Below, piece after piece: positions 34,658 to 44,000 of a stretch of DNA of 64,000 bases. Each line of letters begins with the position of its first letter. Position 1 is the stretch's first letter. The position numbers and the translations under genes were made by a program. Origin of the DNA: Desulfosporosinus acididurans (GTDB taxonomy: Bacteria > Bacillota > Desulfitobacteriia > Desulfitobacteriales > Desulfitobacteriaceae); NCBI RefSeq assembly GCF_001029285.1, contig NZ_LDZY01000006.1, positions 62,001-126,000 on the forward strand, in the 5' to 3' direction. The notes beneath the pieces were generated by a model that was given only the letters and a program-made list of their open reading frames with translations, was not told the origin of the DNA and searched no databases.

Positions 34658-35494
34658 ATGATCAATCAAGAGGACATTAAAAGCCAAATCATTCAGGCAG
34701 TTGAAACTGTAAGGCAGACAAATCCGATGGCAGGGTCGGTCACCAACACAGTAACGATCAATTTTGTGGCTAATGCCCAGCTTGCCGTCGGGGGATCTGC
34801 AGCGATGGTTTATCTGCCTGATGAGGGTGAATTTTTGGCAAACGTCGGCGGAGCCACTTATATAAACATGGGTACGCTTCTGCCGATTTATGAAGAGACT
34901 TTACCTCAAATAGCAAAGGTTTCGCATGATACGGGGAAACCCTGGGTCCTGGATCCTGTCGCAATCGGTATTGGTTCCCTTAGAAATCAGCTGCTGCGGG
35001 AGTTTAAACAGTATAAACCCTCTGTGATCAGAGGTAATGCATCGGAAATTATTGCCTTGGCTGGCTTGTGGGAATTAGACGGCGGAACGGATGTATCCAA
35101 TGCCCGCGGCGTTGATTCGACGGATTCGGTCAGCGACGCCAAAGCTGCTGCTATTGCCCTGGCCAAGTGGACAGGCGGGGCTGTTGCTGTATCGGGTAAA
35201 ACAGATTTAATAACTGACGGTTCAGTCATCGCCTTCTCTTATGGAGGATCACACTTTATGGAGAAAATCACCGGGGCAGGCTGTTCCCTGGGTGGAGTCG
35301 TTGCAGTTTATGCAACAGTCGCCTCGCCGTTTATTGCGGCACTTACTGCTGCTGCGGTTTATAATTTGGCTGGAAGCCGCGCTGAAAATAAGGTAGACGG
35401 TCCGGGAAGTTTTCAGATACAGTTCCTCGATGAACTGTATAAAGCAAGCGCAGCGGATATTGCTTCCAATTCATTAGAAATTAAGGAGGTTTAG
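34658..35494 (+). CDS. thiM: Hydroxyethylthiazole kinase
   Basis: 278 aa from the ATG at 34658 (GAAAGGAAG eight nt upstream); another ATG 11 codons earlier also has a weak site. Phosphorylates the thiazole alcohol for thiamine salvage. Family features: SVTNTVTINFVANAQLAVGGSAAM, PWVLDPVAIGIGSLRN, VIRGNASEI, and the active-site Cys in ITGAGCSLGG. Overlaps the thiE ribosome site closely, so thiM-thiE are co-transcribed. Confidence 0.93.
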   Translation: MINQEDIKSQIIQAVETVRQTNPMAGSVTNTVTINFVANAQLAVGGSAAMVYLPDEGEFLANVGGATYINMGTLLPIYEETLPQIAKVSHDTGKPWVLDPVAIGIGSLRNQLLREFKQYKPSVIRGNASEIIALAGLWELDGGTDVSNARGVDSTDSVSDAKAAAIALAKWTGGAVAVSGKTDLITDGSVIAFSYGGSHFMEKITGAGCSLGGVVAVYATVASPFIAALTAAAVYNLAGSRAENKVDGPGSFQIQFLDELYKASAADIASNSLEIKEV

Positions 35495-35503
35495 GAACAT
35501 AAA

Positions 35504-36226
35504 ATGAGCATAAGAGAAAAACTTGATATATCAGCATACTTAGTTGTGGGCCCTGAGAATACGGCAGGTCGGCCTGTTGTGACAATCATTAACGATGCGC
35601 TTGAGGCCGGGTTTACCTGTGTGCAAATTCGTTCAAAGGTTGCCTCTGCCCGCGAACTGATTGAGTTAACCCGGCAGGCCTCTGAGGTCATCGCGCAAGC
35701 AGGTAAGTCGGATGACGTCGCTTTGCTCGTGGACGACCGACTTGACGTGATCCTGGCTGCCAGAAAACAAGGGATAAAGGTTGATGGAATTCACGTGGGG
35801 CAATCGGATATCCCAGTGGAAGTTTGCCGGGAATACTTAGGCGAAGATTCAATCGTTGGCTTATCAGCCAGAACCTATGAATTATTCGAATATATCCAAA
35901 CGGCAGATGTCACTCAGGTTGACTATTTTGGGGCCGGACCGCTGCATGAAACACAGACGAAGCCGGACTGTGGGCTCGACCGGGATGGAAAAATGGTCAC
36001 TAGAAGTTTTGCCGATATTTCTAAGCTTGCTGAACTCAGTCCGATTCCGGTGGTCGTCGGCGGCGGCGTTAAGCTGGTGGATATACCTCCCCTTGCCCAA
36101 ACCGGAGTCCATGGTTTCTTCGTCGTTACCGCTGTGTCTGAGGCTGATAATCCAAAGTTGGCAGCTACCGACCTCGTTAAAGCCTGGAAGCTCTCTAAAC
36201 ATAAAGAAACAACCGAAAAATGGTGA
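35504..36226 (+). CDS. thiE: Thiamine phosphate synthase
   Basis: 240 aa TIM-barrel enzyme joining hydroxymethylpyrimidine diphosphate with thiazole phosphate. Visible: AGFTCVQIRSK, LLVDDRLDVIL, GIHVGQSDIP, GLSARTYEL, YFGAGPLHETQTKPD, PVVVGGGVKL. Somewhat longer than the ~215 aa average. ATG with AGGA seven nt upstream; 10 bp after thiM. Only salvage genes are present here. Confidence 0.9.
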   Translation: MSIREKLDISAYLVVGPENTAGRPVVTIINDALEAGFTCVQIRSKVASARELIELTRQASEVIAQAGKSDDVALLVDDRLDVILAARKQGIKVDGIHVGQSDIPVEVCREYLGEDSIVGLSARTYELFEYIQTADVTQVDYFGAGPLHETQTKPDCGLDRDGKMVTRSFADISKLAELSPIPVVVGGGVKLVDIPPLAQTGVHGFFVVTAVSEADNPKLAATDLVKAWKLSKHKETTEKW

Positions 36227-36284
36227 AGGAATGAAAATTTAAAAACTCTTCGTAATATCTTTACTTATCCTTTCTATAAGTCAA

Positions 36285-37721
36285 TTAGTTGAACCCCTGA
36301 TTAAATATTACTTTTATAATTGTACCCTTTCCAAGGTCACTTTCCATTTCTATTTTAGCATCATGAATCTCAGCTATTTCTGCACAAAGAGAAAGTCCAA
36401 GTCCTACCCCATTGTTAGCTCTTGATCTGGACTTATCAACCATAAAGAACGGCTCAAACACTTTTGGTATCTCCATTTTAGGAATACCGATCCCCATATC
36501 CTTAACTTCAAGTATTATCTTCGCTTCATCATTTTTGAATGCCTTAACTGATATTTTGTCGCCGCTCTTTGATGCCTTAAGCGCATTATCAACAAGGTTG
36601 GTCAATAAAACCTTTATCAAATCACAATCCATTTTCATTTTTAGGACTTCCGAGAATATTTCCAAAGTAATACCTTTAGCCGCCAATTTAGGCGCTAAAG
36701 TGTCCTTCACCTCAAGAAGGAGCTCTCGGAGGTCTTCTTCTTTCATTTTAAAGTCTTTATTTCGAAGAACGATTAAATCCATGAGCTTAAAAGCAAGCTT
36801 CTCTAATCTTTTTCCCTCTTGAAATATATAAGTTAAGGAACTAATAAACGATTCTTCATCATATTTCGTGGTTCTGAGAAAATCTGCGTAACCTATGATA
36901 GAAGTCAAAGGAGTCCTAAGTTCATGCGCAAGGTTATCAATAAATCTTTGCTTATCTGCTGAAATTTTTTCTAATTGAGTTATTTTATCTTCAACTACAG
37001 CAGCCATACGATTAAAGTTTTCTGATAGCACTCCAATTTCGTCATCAGTTACAATTTTTACTCTTTCGCTGAAATTCCCCTCGGTAATTGTCTGAGTTGA
37101 CCTAATCAATTTATTAACAGGCCTTAATAAAACCTTGCTTAATATTAAAGTAACAACAATCAAAATTAAGGATAGCCCAATATTTAAGCGAATCAGAATA
37201 TCCAACAAATATTGTCGATTGATATATATCTTAGATATATCCTTGACACACGTAACTTTATAGTAATGGCTATCTAAATCAACTCTTTGCGTTATAAACA
37301 AATATTCCTTTTGATTAACTTCTCGTATTATGTAATTTATTTTGTTTGAAATAGTATTCAATTCATCTCGTTTTGCAGAGATATTCATTTCTAAATTACT
37401 AAATATAATCTGGTCGTCTTGATCGATAATTTCATAATAGATATCTTGCTCTCTAATATTACTTAGATATGTGCTGATCATTGAATCAATGCTCTCTTTA
37501 TCCACTGTTACATTGTGACCACCAGCCGTCTTTTGAATCTTAAGCAAGTAAAAATTGGTTTCTATTGAAGAACAAAATCGGCTTTGTTCGCTTATCCCAG
37601 AATTGATTTCCGTATTTAGGTTTATATTAAAACTGTTATTAATCAGATAGATAGATGCAGAAATAAATAAGATTTCAATCACGAATAAGTTACACAAGAA
37701 GACCTTTTGCCAAAATTTCAT
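36285..37721 (-). CDS. Sensor histidine kinase (two-component system 1)
   Basis: 478 aa. Membrane segments near residues 8-28 and 170-190 flank an extracellular domain of ~140 aa. Then come HAMP (LIRSTQTITEGNFSERV), HisKA with H in IDNLAHELRTPLTSIIGYADFL (about residue 267), and HATPase motifs (NLVDNALKAS, DMGIGIPKM, NGVGLGLSLC). Start overlaps the regulator stop by 4 bp. Order exported protein, regulator, kinase suggests one operon. Confidence 0.92.
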   Translation of the reverse strand: MKFWQKVFLCNLFVIEILFISASIYLINNSFNINLNTEINSGISEQSRFCSSIETNFYLLKIQKTAGGHNVTVDKESIDSMISTYLSNIREQDIYYEIIDQDDQIIFSNLEMNISAKRDELNTISNKINYIIREVNQKEYLFITQRVDLDSHYYKVTCVKDISKIYINRQYLLDILIRLNIGLSLILIVVTLILSKVLLRPVNKLIRSTQTITEGNFSERVKIVTDDEIGVLSENFNRMAAVVEDKITQLEKISADKQRFIDNLAHELRTPLTSIIGYADFLRTTKYDEESFISSLTYIFQEGKRLEKLAFKLMDLIVLRNKDFKMKEEDLRELLLEVKDTLAPKLAAKGITLEIFSEVLKMKMDCDLIKVLLTNLVDNALKASKSGDKISVKAFKNDEAKIILEVKDMGIGIPKMEIPKVFEPFFMVDKSRSRANNGVGLGLSLCAEIAEIHDAKIEMESDLGKGTIIKVIFNQGFN

Positions 37722-38374
37722 GATTCCTCCAACCTGTAGCCCAATTTAAAAACCGTTTTTATATTGTCGTACAAGTCTAATTTTCTTCTTAATTTCTGAA
37801 TATGATTATCTACTGTTCTTGTTTCACCAAAATAATCAAATCCCCATATCTTTTCAATTAATCTCTCCCTTGTCAAAACCACATTTAAATTTTGAACTAA
37901 GAACGCCAACAGCTCAAACTCCTTTAAGGTAAGTTCCACGACTTCTCCTCTTTTTATTACCTTCATCTCTGCCAAATCAATCTCTAAATCCTTGAAAATC
38001 ACGCGGTTAGATTTTTTATTGTAATGCCGCAAAACATTTTCAATTCTGGCTAATAATTCGATACCTTCAAAGGGTTTTGAGATATAGTCATCCGCTCCTG
38101 CTCTCAATCCATATACTTTGTCTGTAACAGAACTTTTAGCGGTTATAAAAATCACAGGAATACCTAAAGGTTTAATCTTCTCAAGCAAGGTATATCCATC
38201 CATCTTAGGGAGCATCACGTCTAAAAGAATAAGATCAAAACGATCATCTTCAATCATCTTTAGGGCATCTTCCCCGTTATAAACAGTCACAGCATTATAA
38301 TTTGCCACATTCAAATTAAGTTTAATTAAATTAGAAATAGGCAAGTCATCTTCAACTACCAAAATAGTAATCAC
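37718..38374 (-). CDS. OmpR-family response regulator (two-component system 1)
   Basis: 218 aa. Receiver with Asp in LILLDVMLPKMDGYTL and Lys in YISKPFEGIE; C-terminal winged helix (LTLKEFELLAFLVQ..RERLIEKIWGFDYFGETRTVDNHIQKLRRKL). GTG start with GGGG nine nt upstream. Partner of the kinase directly downstream. No own promoter seen; may be read from the exported-protein promoter. Confidence 0.93.
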   Translation of the reverse strand: MITILVVEDDLPISNLIKLNLNVANYNAVTVYNGEDALKMIEDDRFDLILLDVMLPKMDGYTLLEKIKPLGIPVIFITAKSSVTDKVYGLRAGADDYISKPFEGIELLARIENVLRHYNKKSNRVIFKDLEIDLAEMKVIKRGEVVELTLKEFELLAFLVQNLNVVLTRERLIEKIWGFDYFGETRTVDNHIQKLRRKLDLYDNIKTVFKLGYRLEES

Positions 38375-38405
38375 ATTTAATTACCCCAATCCAATGAAAT
38401 GGCAA

Positions 38406-38436
38406 TAAGATGGGTTTATTTACCAAACCCATCTTA
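38406..38436 (-). terminator. Hairpin after exported protein gene 1
   Basis: TAAGATGGGTTT (38406-38417) pairs with AAACCCATCTTA (38425-38436). The following T content on the minus strand is low (TTGCC), so termination may be partial, allowing read-through into the regulator and kinase genes. Confidence 0.5.
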
Positions 38437-38472
38437 CTGCAAAAATGTTACTTGAAACCAGTCTTACTTTAA

Positions 38473-39249
38473 TTATTTCACTTGCACATTTCTATAATTA
38501 TCTTGGTAGTCTTTTTCCACAGAAGGTAAGGTAATCAGATTATTATAGTTTACTGCATAGCTCATTACTGAATAGTCTTTCCCATTCAGCGACATAGTAA
38601 CATCTCGTCCATCTGCCAATTTACCTATTACGTTCATAGTCCCAGAAGTCATAGTCTTGCTGACTTTTAAAGTATTATCCTGAACCTTTTCATGCAGGTT
38701 ACTCAAAAAATCAGTGACCCCAGTTTTAACTCTGTTATCGTCAATTGTCCCTGTTAAACTTTGGTCTAAATTTTTCATAGCTGTTATTGAAACAATTTCC
38801 CCTGATGCTTCATTAATAACAACTAAATCCCTGGACGGCATCGGACTTTTCAGGTCATCCGCAGAGATGAACTGCACATCGATAACGTCAGCAGTTGGTT
38901 TTTGTAAATTTTCTTGCAAAACTTGTGCGTCTTTTTCTGGATATAGGTTTTTAAAGAATTCCATGTCGTCTTTTTCATTTGATCTGGTCACATGAGCTTC
39001 ACCAAAATAGTTCGCGTTGATTCCCATAAGATCCTTCATCGCTTTTGTAGCAATAGTTACCGCTTCTTCATCACTAATTTTTCCTTGAACAACTGTATTC
39101 CCGCCATTTTCAGCTTCATAGTTGTTGGCTACTGTTACAACTTTGTTTTTAGTAGCGTTGACAGAGCTTTGACTTGCATAAACAGCTGCTGTGCTGCTGC
39201 CCACCATTGTTATTGCCAGGGCAAAAACCAAGATACTTTTTTTATTCAT
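38473..39249 (-). CDS. Exported protein of unknown function 1
   Basis: 258 aa from ATG 39249 (GGAGG five nt upstream). Sec signal peptide: KK, then hydrophobic SILVFALAITMVGSSTAAV, cleavage likely after AVYA (about residue 25). The mature part has a helix resembling a PepSY/YpeB-like segment (SDEEAVTIATKAMKDLMG) and beta-rich stretches (DLVVINEASGEIVSITAM). No catalytic motif recognised. Next to two-component system 1 and under the shared operator-like motif, so probably a sensor accessory or stress envelope protein (inference). Confidence 0.7.
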   Translation of the reverse strand: MNKKSILVFALAITMVGSSTAAVYASQSSVNATKNKVVTVANNYEAENGGNTVVQGKISDEEAVTIATKAMKDLMGINANYFGEAHVTRSNEKDDMEFFKNLYPEKDAQVLQENLQKPTADVIDVQFISADDLKSPMPSRDLVVINEASGEIVSITAMKNLDQSLTGTIDDNRVKTGVTDFLSNLHEKVQDNTLKVSKTMTSGTMNVIGKLADGRDVTMSLNGKDYSVMSYAVNYNNLITLPSVEKDYQDNYRNVQVK

Positions 39250-39335
39250 AGTAACCTCCAAATATTTCTTTGTTTGTGCACAAACCTTTACTACGAATTT
39301 AGTTTAAAACACAAATATATAAAAACTATCTTTAA

Positions 39336-39353
39336 GTTGTCTCCAAATTGTAA
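39336..39353 (-). promoter_or_regulatory. Operator-like motif, site 1 (upstream of exported protein 1)
   Basis: Minus strand TTACAATTTGGAGACAAC. Two ACAA half-sites start 11 bp apart, the direct-repeat spacing of OmpR/PhoB-type regulators. Two nearly identical sites lie at 41330-41347 and 44768-44785. A weak -10 (TAAACT) lies 29 bp downstream. Confidence 0.55.
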
Positions 39354-39435
39354 AATTAACGGATAAATTTTGTGCTTTTCATGTTTTCGGTTAAAATTAT
39401 ATAAAAGCAAAGCCTTGTAGCAGGGAAGGAAAATT

Positions 39436-40215
39436 ATGAAAAGAGCAGATTACCATATCCACTCCCAGTTTTCACCGGATGCGACCCTTACGATAGATAA
39501 AGCCTGTGAAAAAGCGATACAACTTGGTATTGACGAATTATGTTTTACCGATCACCTTGAATTTGCTGAAAATCACTTGGTAAACTATGATAACTATCGA
39601 GATGCGATTGAAGCTGCAAAAGCAAAGTATGAGAAAGTGTTATCTATTAAAATCGGGATGGAAGTTGGCTTTGATAAGTGGAAACAGCAACAAATCAAGG
39701 ATTACTTGGAGAATAAAGAGTTTGACTTTCTGATCGGCTCCATGCACCGGATTAATGGCCTGAACTTATTCAACGGGGATTTTTTTGCTGGGAAAAAGCT
39801 GGATTTTGCATTTGGAGAGTACTTCGAAGCTTTATATGAAGCAGTTTTAGATTTTGATTTTTCAGTGCTGGGGCATATTACTTTAATTAAACGCTTTTTT
39901 AGGCGGTTTAACGTTAACCCTTCAGATTTTGTCTGGATCAAATATGATGATATCATAAAAGCTGTTCTGCAAAAATTAATCACTCATGGAAAAGGAATTG
40001 AACTAAATTTACGTGTACCCCTCATTGATCTTGACTTTAGAATTCTCAAATTCTATAAAGAACTAGGGGGAGAGATTATTACATTGGGAACAGATTCTCA
40101 TCATGAACAAAATATGCACACTCCAGAAGAAGGTATCCAAGCACTGCGGGATGTAGGCTTAAGGTATTACAGCATTTTTGAAAAACGCAAACCTTTATTT
40201 ATTCCAATTAAGTAA
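39436..40215 (+). CDS. PHP-domain phosphoesterase, histidinol-phosphatase-like (HisJ/HisK type)
   Basis: 259 aa, usual length. PHP metal motifs: DYHIHSQFSPDA, FTDHLEF, GMEVGFD, LIGSMHRINGL, VLGHITLIKR, LGTDSHHEQNMH. The family hydrolyses histidinol phosphate in Firmicute histidine synthesis; no his genes are nearby, so the exact substrate is open. RBS GGAAGGA before ATG. Its 3' end is duplicated at 44819-44896. Confidence 0.85.
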   Translation: MKRADYHIHSQFSPDATLTIDKACEKAIQLGIDELCFTDHLEFAENHLVNYDNYRDAIEAAKAKYEKVLSIKIGMEVGFDKWKQQQIKDYLENKEFDFLIGSMHRINGLNLFNGDFFAGKKLDFAFGEYFEALYEAVLDFDFSVLGHITLIKRFFRRFNVNPSDFVWIKYDDIIKAVLQKLITHGKGIELNLRVPLIDLDFRILKFYKELGGEIITLGTDSHHEQNMHTPEEGIQALRDVGLRYYSIFEKRKPLFIPIK

Positions 40216-40471
40216 CCCTTTCCTTTCATAACTCTTTTTAAAAGCGATATCCTAGTAGCTTTCCAACAAAACAGGGTACTGACCCAAAACTTTATGTGTC
40301 AGTACCCTTGTTCTATTTTTACAGAAGTTCCTCAAAATCTTAGCCCAAAAGTTAGATGTGCTTTACTCATATTAATTTATGCCTTACTTCGATTGATCTA
40401 TATTGCTACCAGCCGCCTGAGCTGCAGCTATCATAAAGGACCAATCTTAATTTTTATTATTAGGGAACACT
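40170..40471 (+). repeat. Direct repeat D, left copy (phosphoesterase gene end + ppdK-like end)
   Basis: Two blocks, 40170-40252 (end of the PHP gene and 37 bp after) and 40364-40471, recur at 44819-44896 and 45019-45125 in the same order, orientation and spacing (about 195 bp between block starts). The middle is unrelated in the two copies. The second block, on the minus strand, ends IAAAQAAGSNIDQSK-stop, resembling the C-terminus of PPDK in this window ([15 protein letters not shown]). The copies bracket exported protein 2 and two-component system 2. Confidence 0.7.
40274..40312 (+). terminator. Intrinsic terminator after the PHP gene
   Basis: AGGGTACTGAC pairs with GTCAGTACCCT, followed by TGTTCTATTTTTAC. 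About 60 bp past the gene stop. Confidence 0.65.
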
Positions 40472-40482
40472 GTAAGCTGCCT

Positions 40483-41220
40483 CTACATTTTATTTATCTT
40501 TATTCCTTGAGTATTAAAGATGGTCCCATTGTCACTGACATTTTTGAATTGATAACCATAAGTATACAAGAGCTTAGTTGTACCATTCTTTGTGATCGAA
40601 ATGTCCCCTTTGACTGGAAGACCGCTGCTAGGATCAAGGTAGACATTTTCTGAATAGACAGTGCCCTCTTCACCCGGCATCGTCGATTTATCCTCCCTGG
40701 CCAACTTATGCAGTGATTTTCCATCCGCAGTTTGGACAAGGCCCTCATCCTTCCAACCCGCTCTTCTTGTCCCTTGTTGATATTCATTAATATAATCTTG
40801 CTTCGTTGCGGTTAAACTGTTGGTTAAATTATGATTTTGAGATTTCATTTCATAACCTGTCAGCTTCCCCTGAGCATCCTCTGAGAATTTAATATAATCA
40901 TTCCCGTTCTCCAAAACATAAGCTCCGGCAACAATTTTTTTGGCAAGGTCGTGATAACTTACTTTTTCATTATGGTTGGCAGGATTGGCCCAAGTTTCGT
41001 CAATGGCAGCAATGCTGCCATCAGGATTGTAAAGTGTTTTTTTCGCATATTCGATGTTGCCTTCCTGTTGATTACTTGTGGTTGCCGAAGCCACAATGTG
41101 TCCTGTCGGTTGAATATTACCGGTCTTAGCCGTCGCAGCCAAAACTGATGTTGAGGTAACAGCCAAGGTAGCGACAATAGCGGTTGCAGCGAGAACAGTT
41201 GTCATTGATTTTTTCTTCAT
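40483..41220 (-). CDS. Exported protein of unknown function 2
   Basis: 245 aa. Sec signal peptide: MKKKS then TTVLAATAIVATLAVTSTSVLAA, cleavage near residue 29. The mature protein is hydrophilic with beta-rich repeats of the type YNPDGSIAAIDETW and YLDPSSGLPVKGDISI, reminiscent of secreted lipoprotein-like (LolA/sigma-regulatory-like) folds, but I recognise no family. RBS AGGAG 11 nt before ATG. Downstream of operator-like site 2 with a good -10 (TATAAT). Confidence 0.65.
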   Translation of the reverse strand: MKKKSMTTVLAATAIVATLAVTSTSVLAATAKTGNIQPTGHIVASATTSNQQEGNIEYAKKTLYNPDGSIAAIDETWANPANHNEKVSYHDLAKKIVAGAYVLENGNDYIKFSEDAQGKLTGYEMKSQNHNLTNSLTATKQDYINEYQQGTRRAGWKDEGLVQTADGKSLHKLAREDKSTMPGEEGTVYSENVYLDPSSGLPVKGDISITKNGTTKLLYTYGYQFKNVSDNGTIFNTQGIKINKM

Positions 41221-41329
41221 GGTAAGAATCTCTCCTTTTTAATATCCATTTGCTTAATTTAATGAGGTACATTGCTTGATGTACTTCATGCTTTAATTAT
41301 AGATTGGAGATTTTTCTTACCTTAGAGCA

Positions 41330-41347
41330 CTTGTTGCCAAATTGTAA
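41330..41347 (-). promoter_or_regulatory. Operator-like motif, site 2 (upstream of exported protein 2)
   Basis: Minus strand TTACAATTTGGCAACAAG. A TATAAT -10 at 41301-41296 lies exactly 28 bp downstream, the same distance as at site 3. No good -35 box is present at the right place, as in activator-dependent promoters. Confidence 0.6.
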
Positions 41348-41372
41348 ATTTTAATTTGCCTATCTGTTAATC

Positions 41373-42539
41373 TTACAAGTTTTTGAATAATATCCTGCCC
41401 AAAATTGCACTGTCCGCGCTGTTTTGAAGGTAATACAGCACACTGCTGTCTTTTGTCCACATCATATTTTGGATAACCTTAGAATCCTGATAAACAATTT
41501 CATCATCGGTAACCTGTTTATTGTTTAGTGAGGCAACATGGATTTGATTGACACCATTCATTCCTATGACACTATAGGCAATTTTCCTGTTGTCCGGGGA
41601 TAGACAAAATTCCGTAAACTTTTGCTGATCATTTGGGACATTAATTAGTTGGGACAACTTATTACTTGAAAAATCATAGGTGAATAATCCATATTCACCC
41701 TTTTCAATTCCGATATAGGCAATAGAATTATCTCCTATAGGGAAAGAATCATAAAAACTTAAAATCCCTTGAGCTCGATACGTTTTTTGACGTTTAGTTT
41801 TAAGATTAAAGAGAATAACCTTAGAATTCCCCTGACTCATATTTCCTGTAAGACATATAGTATCTCCGCTGTTTAAGATATTTAAATTGAGGGAGTATTT
41901 GCTTGGGTTTAGATTATAGTCCGAAATTTTGTAAAGATTTTCTCTTTGACCCGTCGCAATATCATAAATAAATAAATAATCATCAACCCCCACAAACTTT
42001 TGGCCATCCGGGAGCCATTTACTGATAAGCACATTGTCTAGAATATCAAGATTCTTTTTGTGGACAATGTCGCCAACGTATAGCTTGCCAAATTCTTTCC
42101 CCGTTCCATAAAACGAAGTCAACATCGTTTTTCCATCAGGAGATACTTGAATTGTACCTTCAAAGGATCTCTCTTCTTGCAGTAATCCATCCTTGAAAGA
42201 TCCCTTGGCCAAATCATAAATCCCCGTTTGCAGGAGAGAGGACGAATCATCTTGCGTCTGCCTGAACATCAAGGCAGCGGTGTTCAAATCCAAAAGATCA
42301 TACGCTTTGACAGAATAGGGAATTGTAAACCTAACGATTTTATCGACACTGAAGGAGCCTGACTCCGTATTAGACGTTTTATCTTGAAAAAGCGCTTTAT
42401 CCAAGACGATCGCAGAGCAATCTTTGGCTCTGAAGGAATACAGATTGGTTATAGTCAGCAGCGCAAAAATACCTGAGGCCAAGATTATTATAGGGATAAT
42501 TAAATTTCTATTGACTTCAAAATGAAACGTTCCTTTCAT
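41373..42539 (-). CDS. Membrane-anchored beta-propeller (TolB/WD40-like) protein
   Basis: 388 aa. One N-terminal membrane segment (LIIPIIILASGIFALLTI, residues 13-30), then a long extracytoplasmic region with repeated TolB/WD40-like units (IQVSPDGKTMLTSFYG, SKWLPDGQKFVGVDD, FCLSPDNRKIAYSVIG, MMWTKDSSVLYYLQNS). Start overlaps the kinase stop by 4 bp, so it belongs to the regulator-kinase operon 2. Probably a sensor or scaffold outside the membrane; no enzyme motif. Confidence 0.75.
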   Translation of the reverse strand: MKGTFHFEVNRNLIIPIIILASGIFALLTITNLYSFRAKDCSAIVLDKALFQDKTSNTESGSFSVDKIVRFTIPYSVKAYDLLDLNTAALMFRQTQDDSSSLLQTGIYDLAKGSFKDGLLQEERSFEGTIQVSPDGKTMLTSFYGTGKEFGKLYVGDIVHKKNLDILDNVLISKWLPDGQKFVGVDDYLFIYDIATGQRENLYKISDYNLNPSKYSLNLNILNSGDTICLTGNMSQGNSKVILFNLKTKRQKTYRAQGILSFYDSFPIGDNSIAYIGIEKGEYGLFTYDFSSNKLSQLINVPNDQQKFTEFCLSPDNRKIAYSVIGMNGVNQIHVASLNNKQVTDDEIVYQDSKVIQNMMWTKDSSVLYYLQNSADSAILGRILFKNL

Positions 42540-43987
42540 AAAACCCCGCTTTCAAACCGCAGAATGACCTCTGTCCCTTCTCCGGGTATGCTCTTGATAT
42601 CAATACAGCCCTTGTGCTTTTCCATGATTTCTTTGACAATTGTCAGCCCTAGACCAGTGCTGCCTAATTCGCGTGAGGTTTTTTTCGAAACTCGGAAAAA
42701 AGGATCAAACACCTTTTGCCTCAGTTCCTCCGGAATTCCGGGCCCTTGATCCTTAATACCAACCCAAACAACATTTTTCTCACGACAGGCATTTATTTGA
42801 ATGACAGAATTGACATTACCATATTTAATCGCATTATCGATAAGGTTAATCAGAACTTCTTTTAACCTGTCCCGATCTCCTTTGAGCCGGAGATCTTGTT
42901 CTATTGAACAGCTAAGGACAATATTATACTTTTTAGCTTTTATCATCATCTCATCGCTGGTTTCTTCAATTAACTCACTCAAATTTAGATCAGTAAACTC
43001 ATAGCTGAACTTATTGGAAGACGCCTTGGAAAGCTCGATTAATTCTATCACCATATGATTTAAGCGGCTGCTCTCGTTAATAATACTTTGCAGACCTTTG
43101 CGGGTGAATTCATCCTCTTTGATTCCTAAATCCTCAATTGCCTGCGCATAGCCGGCAATGGTGGTGATCGGTGTCTTGAGTTCATGAGTCACATTGTCAA
43201 AGAATTTTTTATTTTCTTTCTGGACTTGTTCCAGTACATCCCGGTCCTGCTGAATGATTTCAATCTGCTCCCTGATTTTAGCCATCATAAGTTGAAACCT
43301 AGAGGCTAAATAGCCGATTTCATCATTCAAATGAATATTTAATTTCAAGTCATAATTTCCTTGAGAAACCTCTTCGGCAGCTTTGGCCAGTTTCTTTATG
43401 GGTTTGGTGATTTGTGTGGAGAATATGTAGGAGGCAATAAAGATAACAAAAAAGATTATTGCTGCGAAAAGACAAATCATATCCATGAATTTTTGATTAT
43501 CGCCGTACAGTTGAGTGTAGTCTTTAAAGTAACGCAGAATACCGACAGCGGGCCGACCAATAGGATAAGAGAGGCTAACCATCACCTGATTTGCTCGAAA
43601 GTTAGTGGTATAGGCTATTTCCCCCTTCATCGCTTTGGTTAAATCCTCAGTTTTATCCAGGTCATCTGCCGGAGCAGAACCATAAGAAAGCTTTTCTCCC
43701 TGCAGGCTGTAAATATCTACATTGCTCCCGATTTGAGTACTTAACTGCCTGGAAATAGCCTCTGCCTCGGAAGGAAGGGTAGCAGCGCTTAAGTCCATAT
43801 TAGAGACTAACCGATATTGGCTTAAATATAGATCGATATTTTTTTTGGCCGCAATCATATCGCCCTTGATAATCCGCTGCGAATTTTGCCAGGTGGTATT
43901 ATAAACGGCAAAAGTAAGTAAAGAAAAGCCGATCAAGAGAATAATTGACAAGTAAAGGAGAATTTTTAACTGGATAGAATATTTCAT
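42536..43987 (-). CDS. Sensor histidine kinase (two-component system 2)
   Basis: 483 aa. Membrane segments at residues 9-30 and about 165-185 with an extracellular domain between. HAMP (LAKAAEEVSQGNYDLKL), HisKA with H in FDNVTHELKTPITTIAGYAQ (about residue 268), HATPase (NLIDNAIKYG, DQGPGIPEE, STGLGLTIVKEI). 13 bp after the regulator gene. Confidence 0.92.
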   Translation of the reverse strand: MKYSIQLKILLYLSIILLIGFSLLTFAVYNTTWQNSQRIIKGDMIAAKKNIDLYLSQYRLVSNMDLSAATLPSEAEAISRQLSTQIGSNVDIYSLQGEKLSYGSAPADDLDKTEDLTKAMKGEIAYTTNFRANQVMVSLSYPIGRPAVGILRYFKDYTQLYGDNQKFMDMICLFAAIIFFVIFIASYIFSTQITKPIKKLAKAAEEVSQGNYDLKLNIHLNDEIGYLASRFQLMMAKIREQIEIIQQDRDVLEQVQKENKKFFDNVTHELKTPITTIAGYAQAIEDLGIKEDEFTRKGLQSIINESSRLNHMVIELIELSKASSNKFSYEFTDLNLSELIEETSDEMMIKAKKYNIVLSCSIEQDLRLKGDRDRLKEVLINLIDNAIKYGNVNSVIQINACREKNVVWVGIKDQGPGIPEELRQKVFDPFFRVSKKTSRELGSTGLGLTIVKEIMEKHKGCIDIKSIPGEGTEVILRFESGVL

Positions 43988-44000
43988 GCTAAGTACCCGC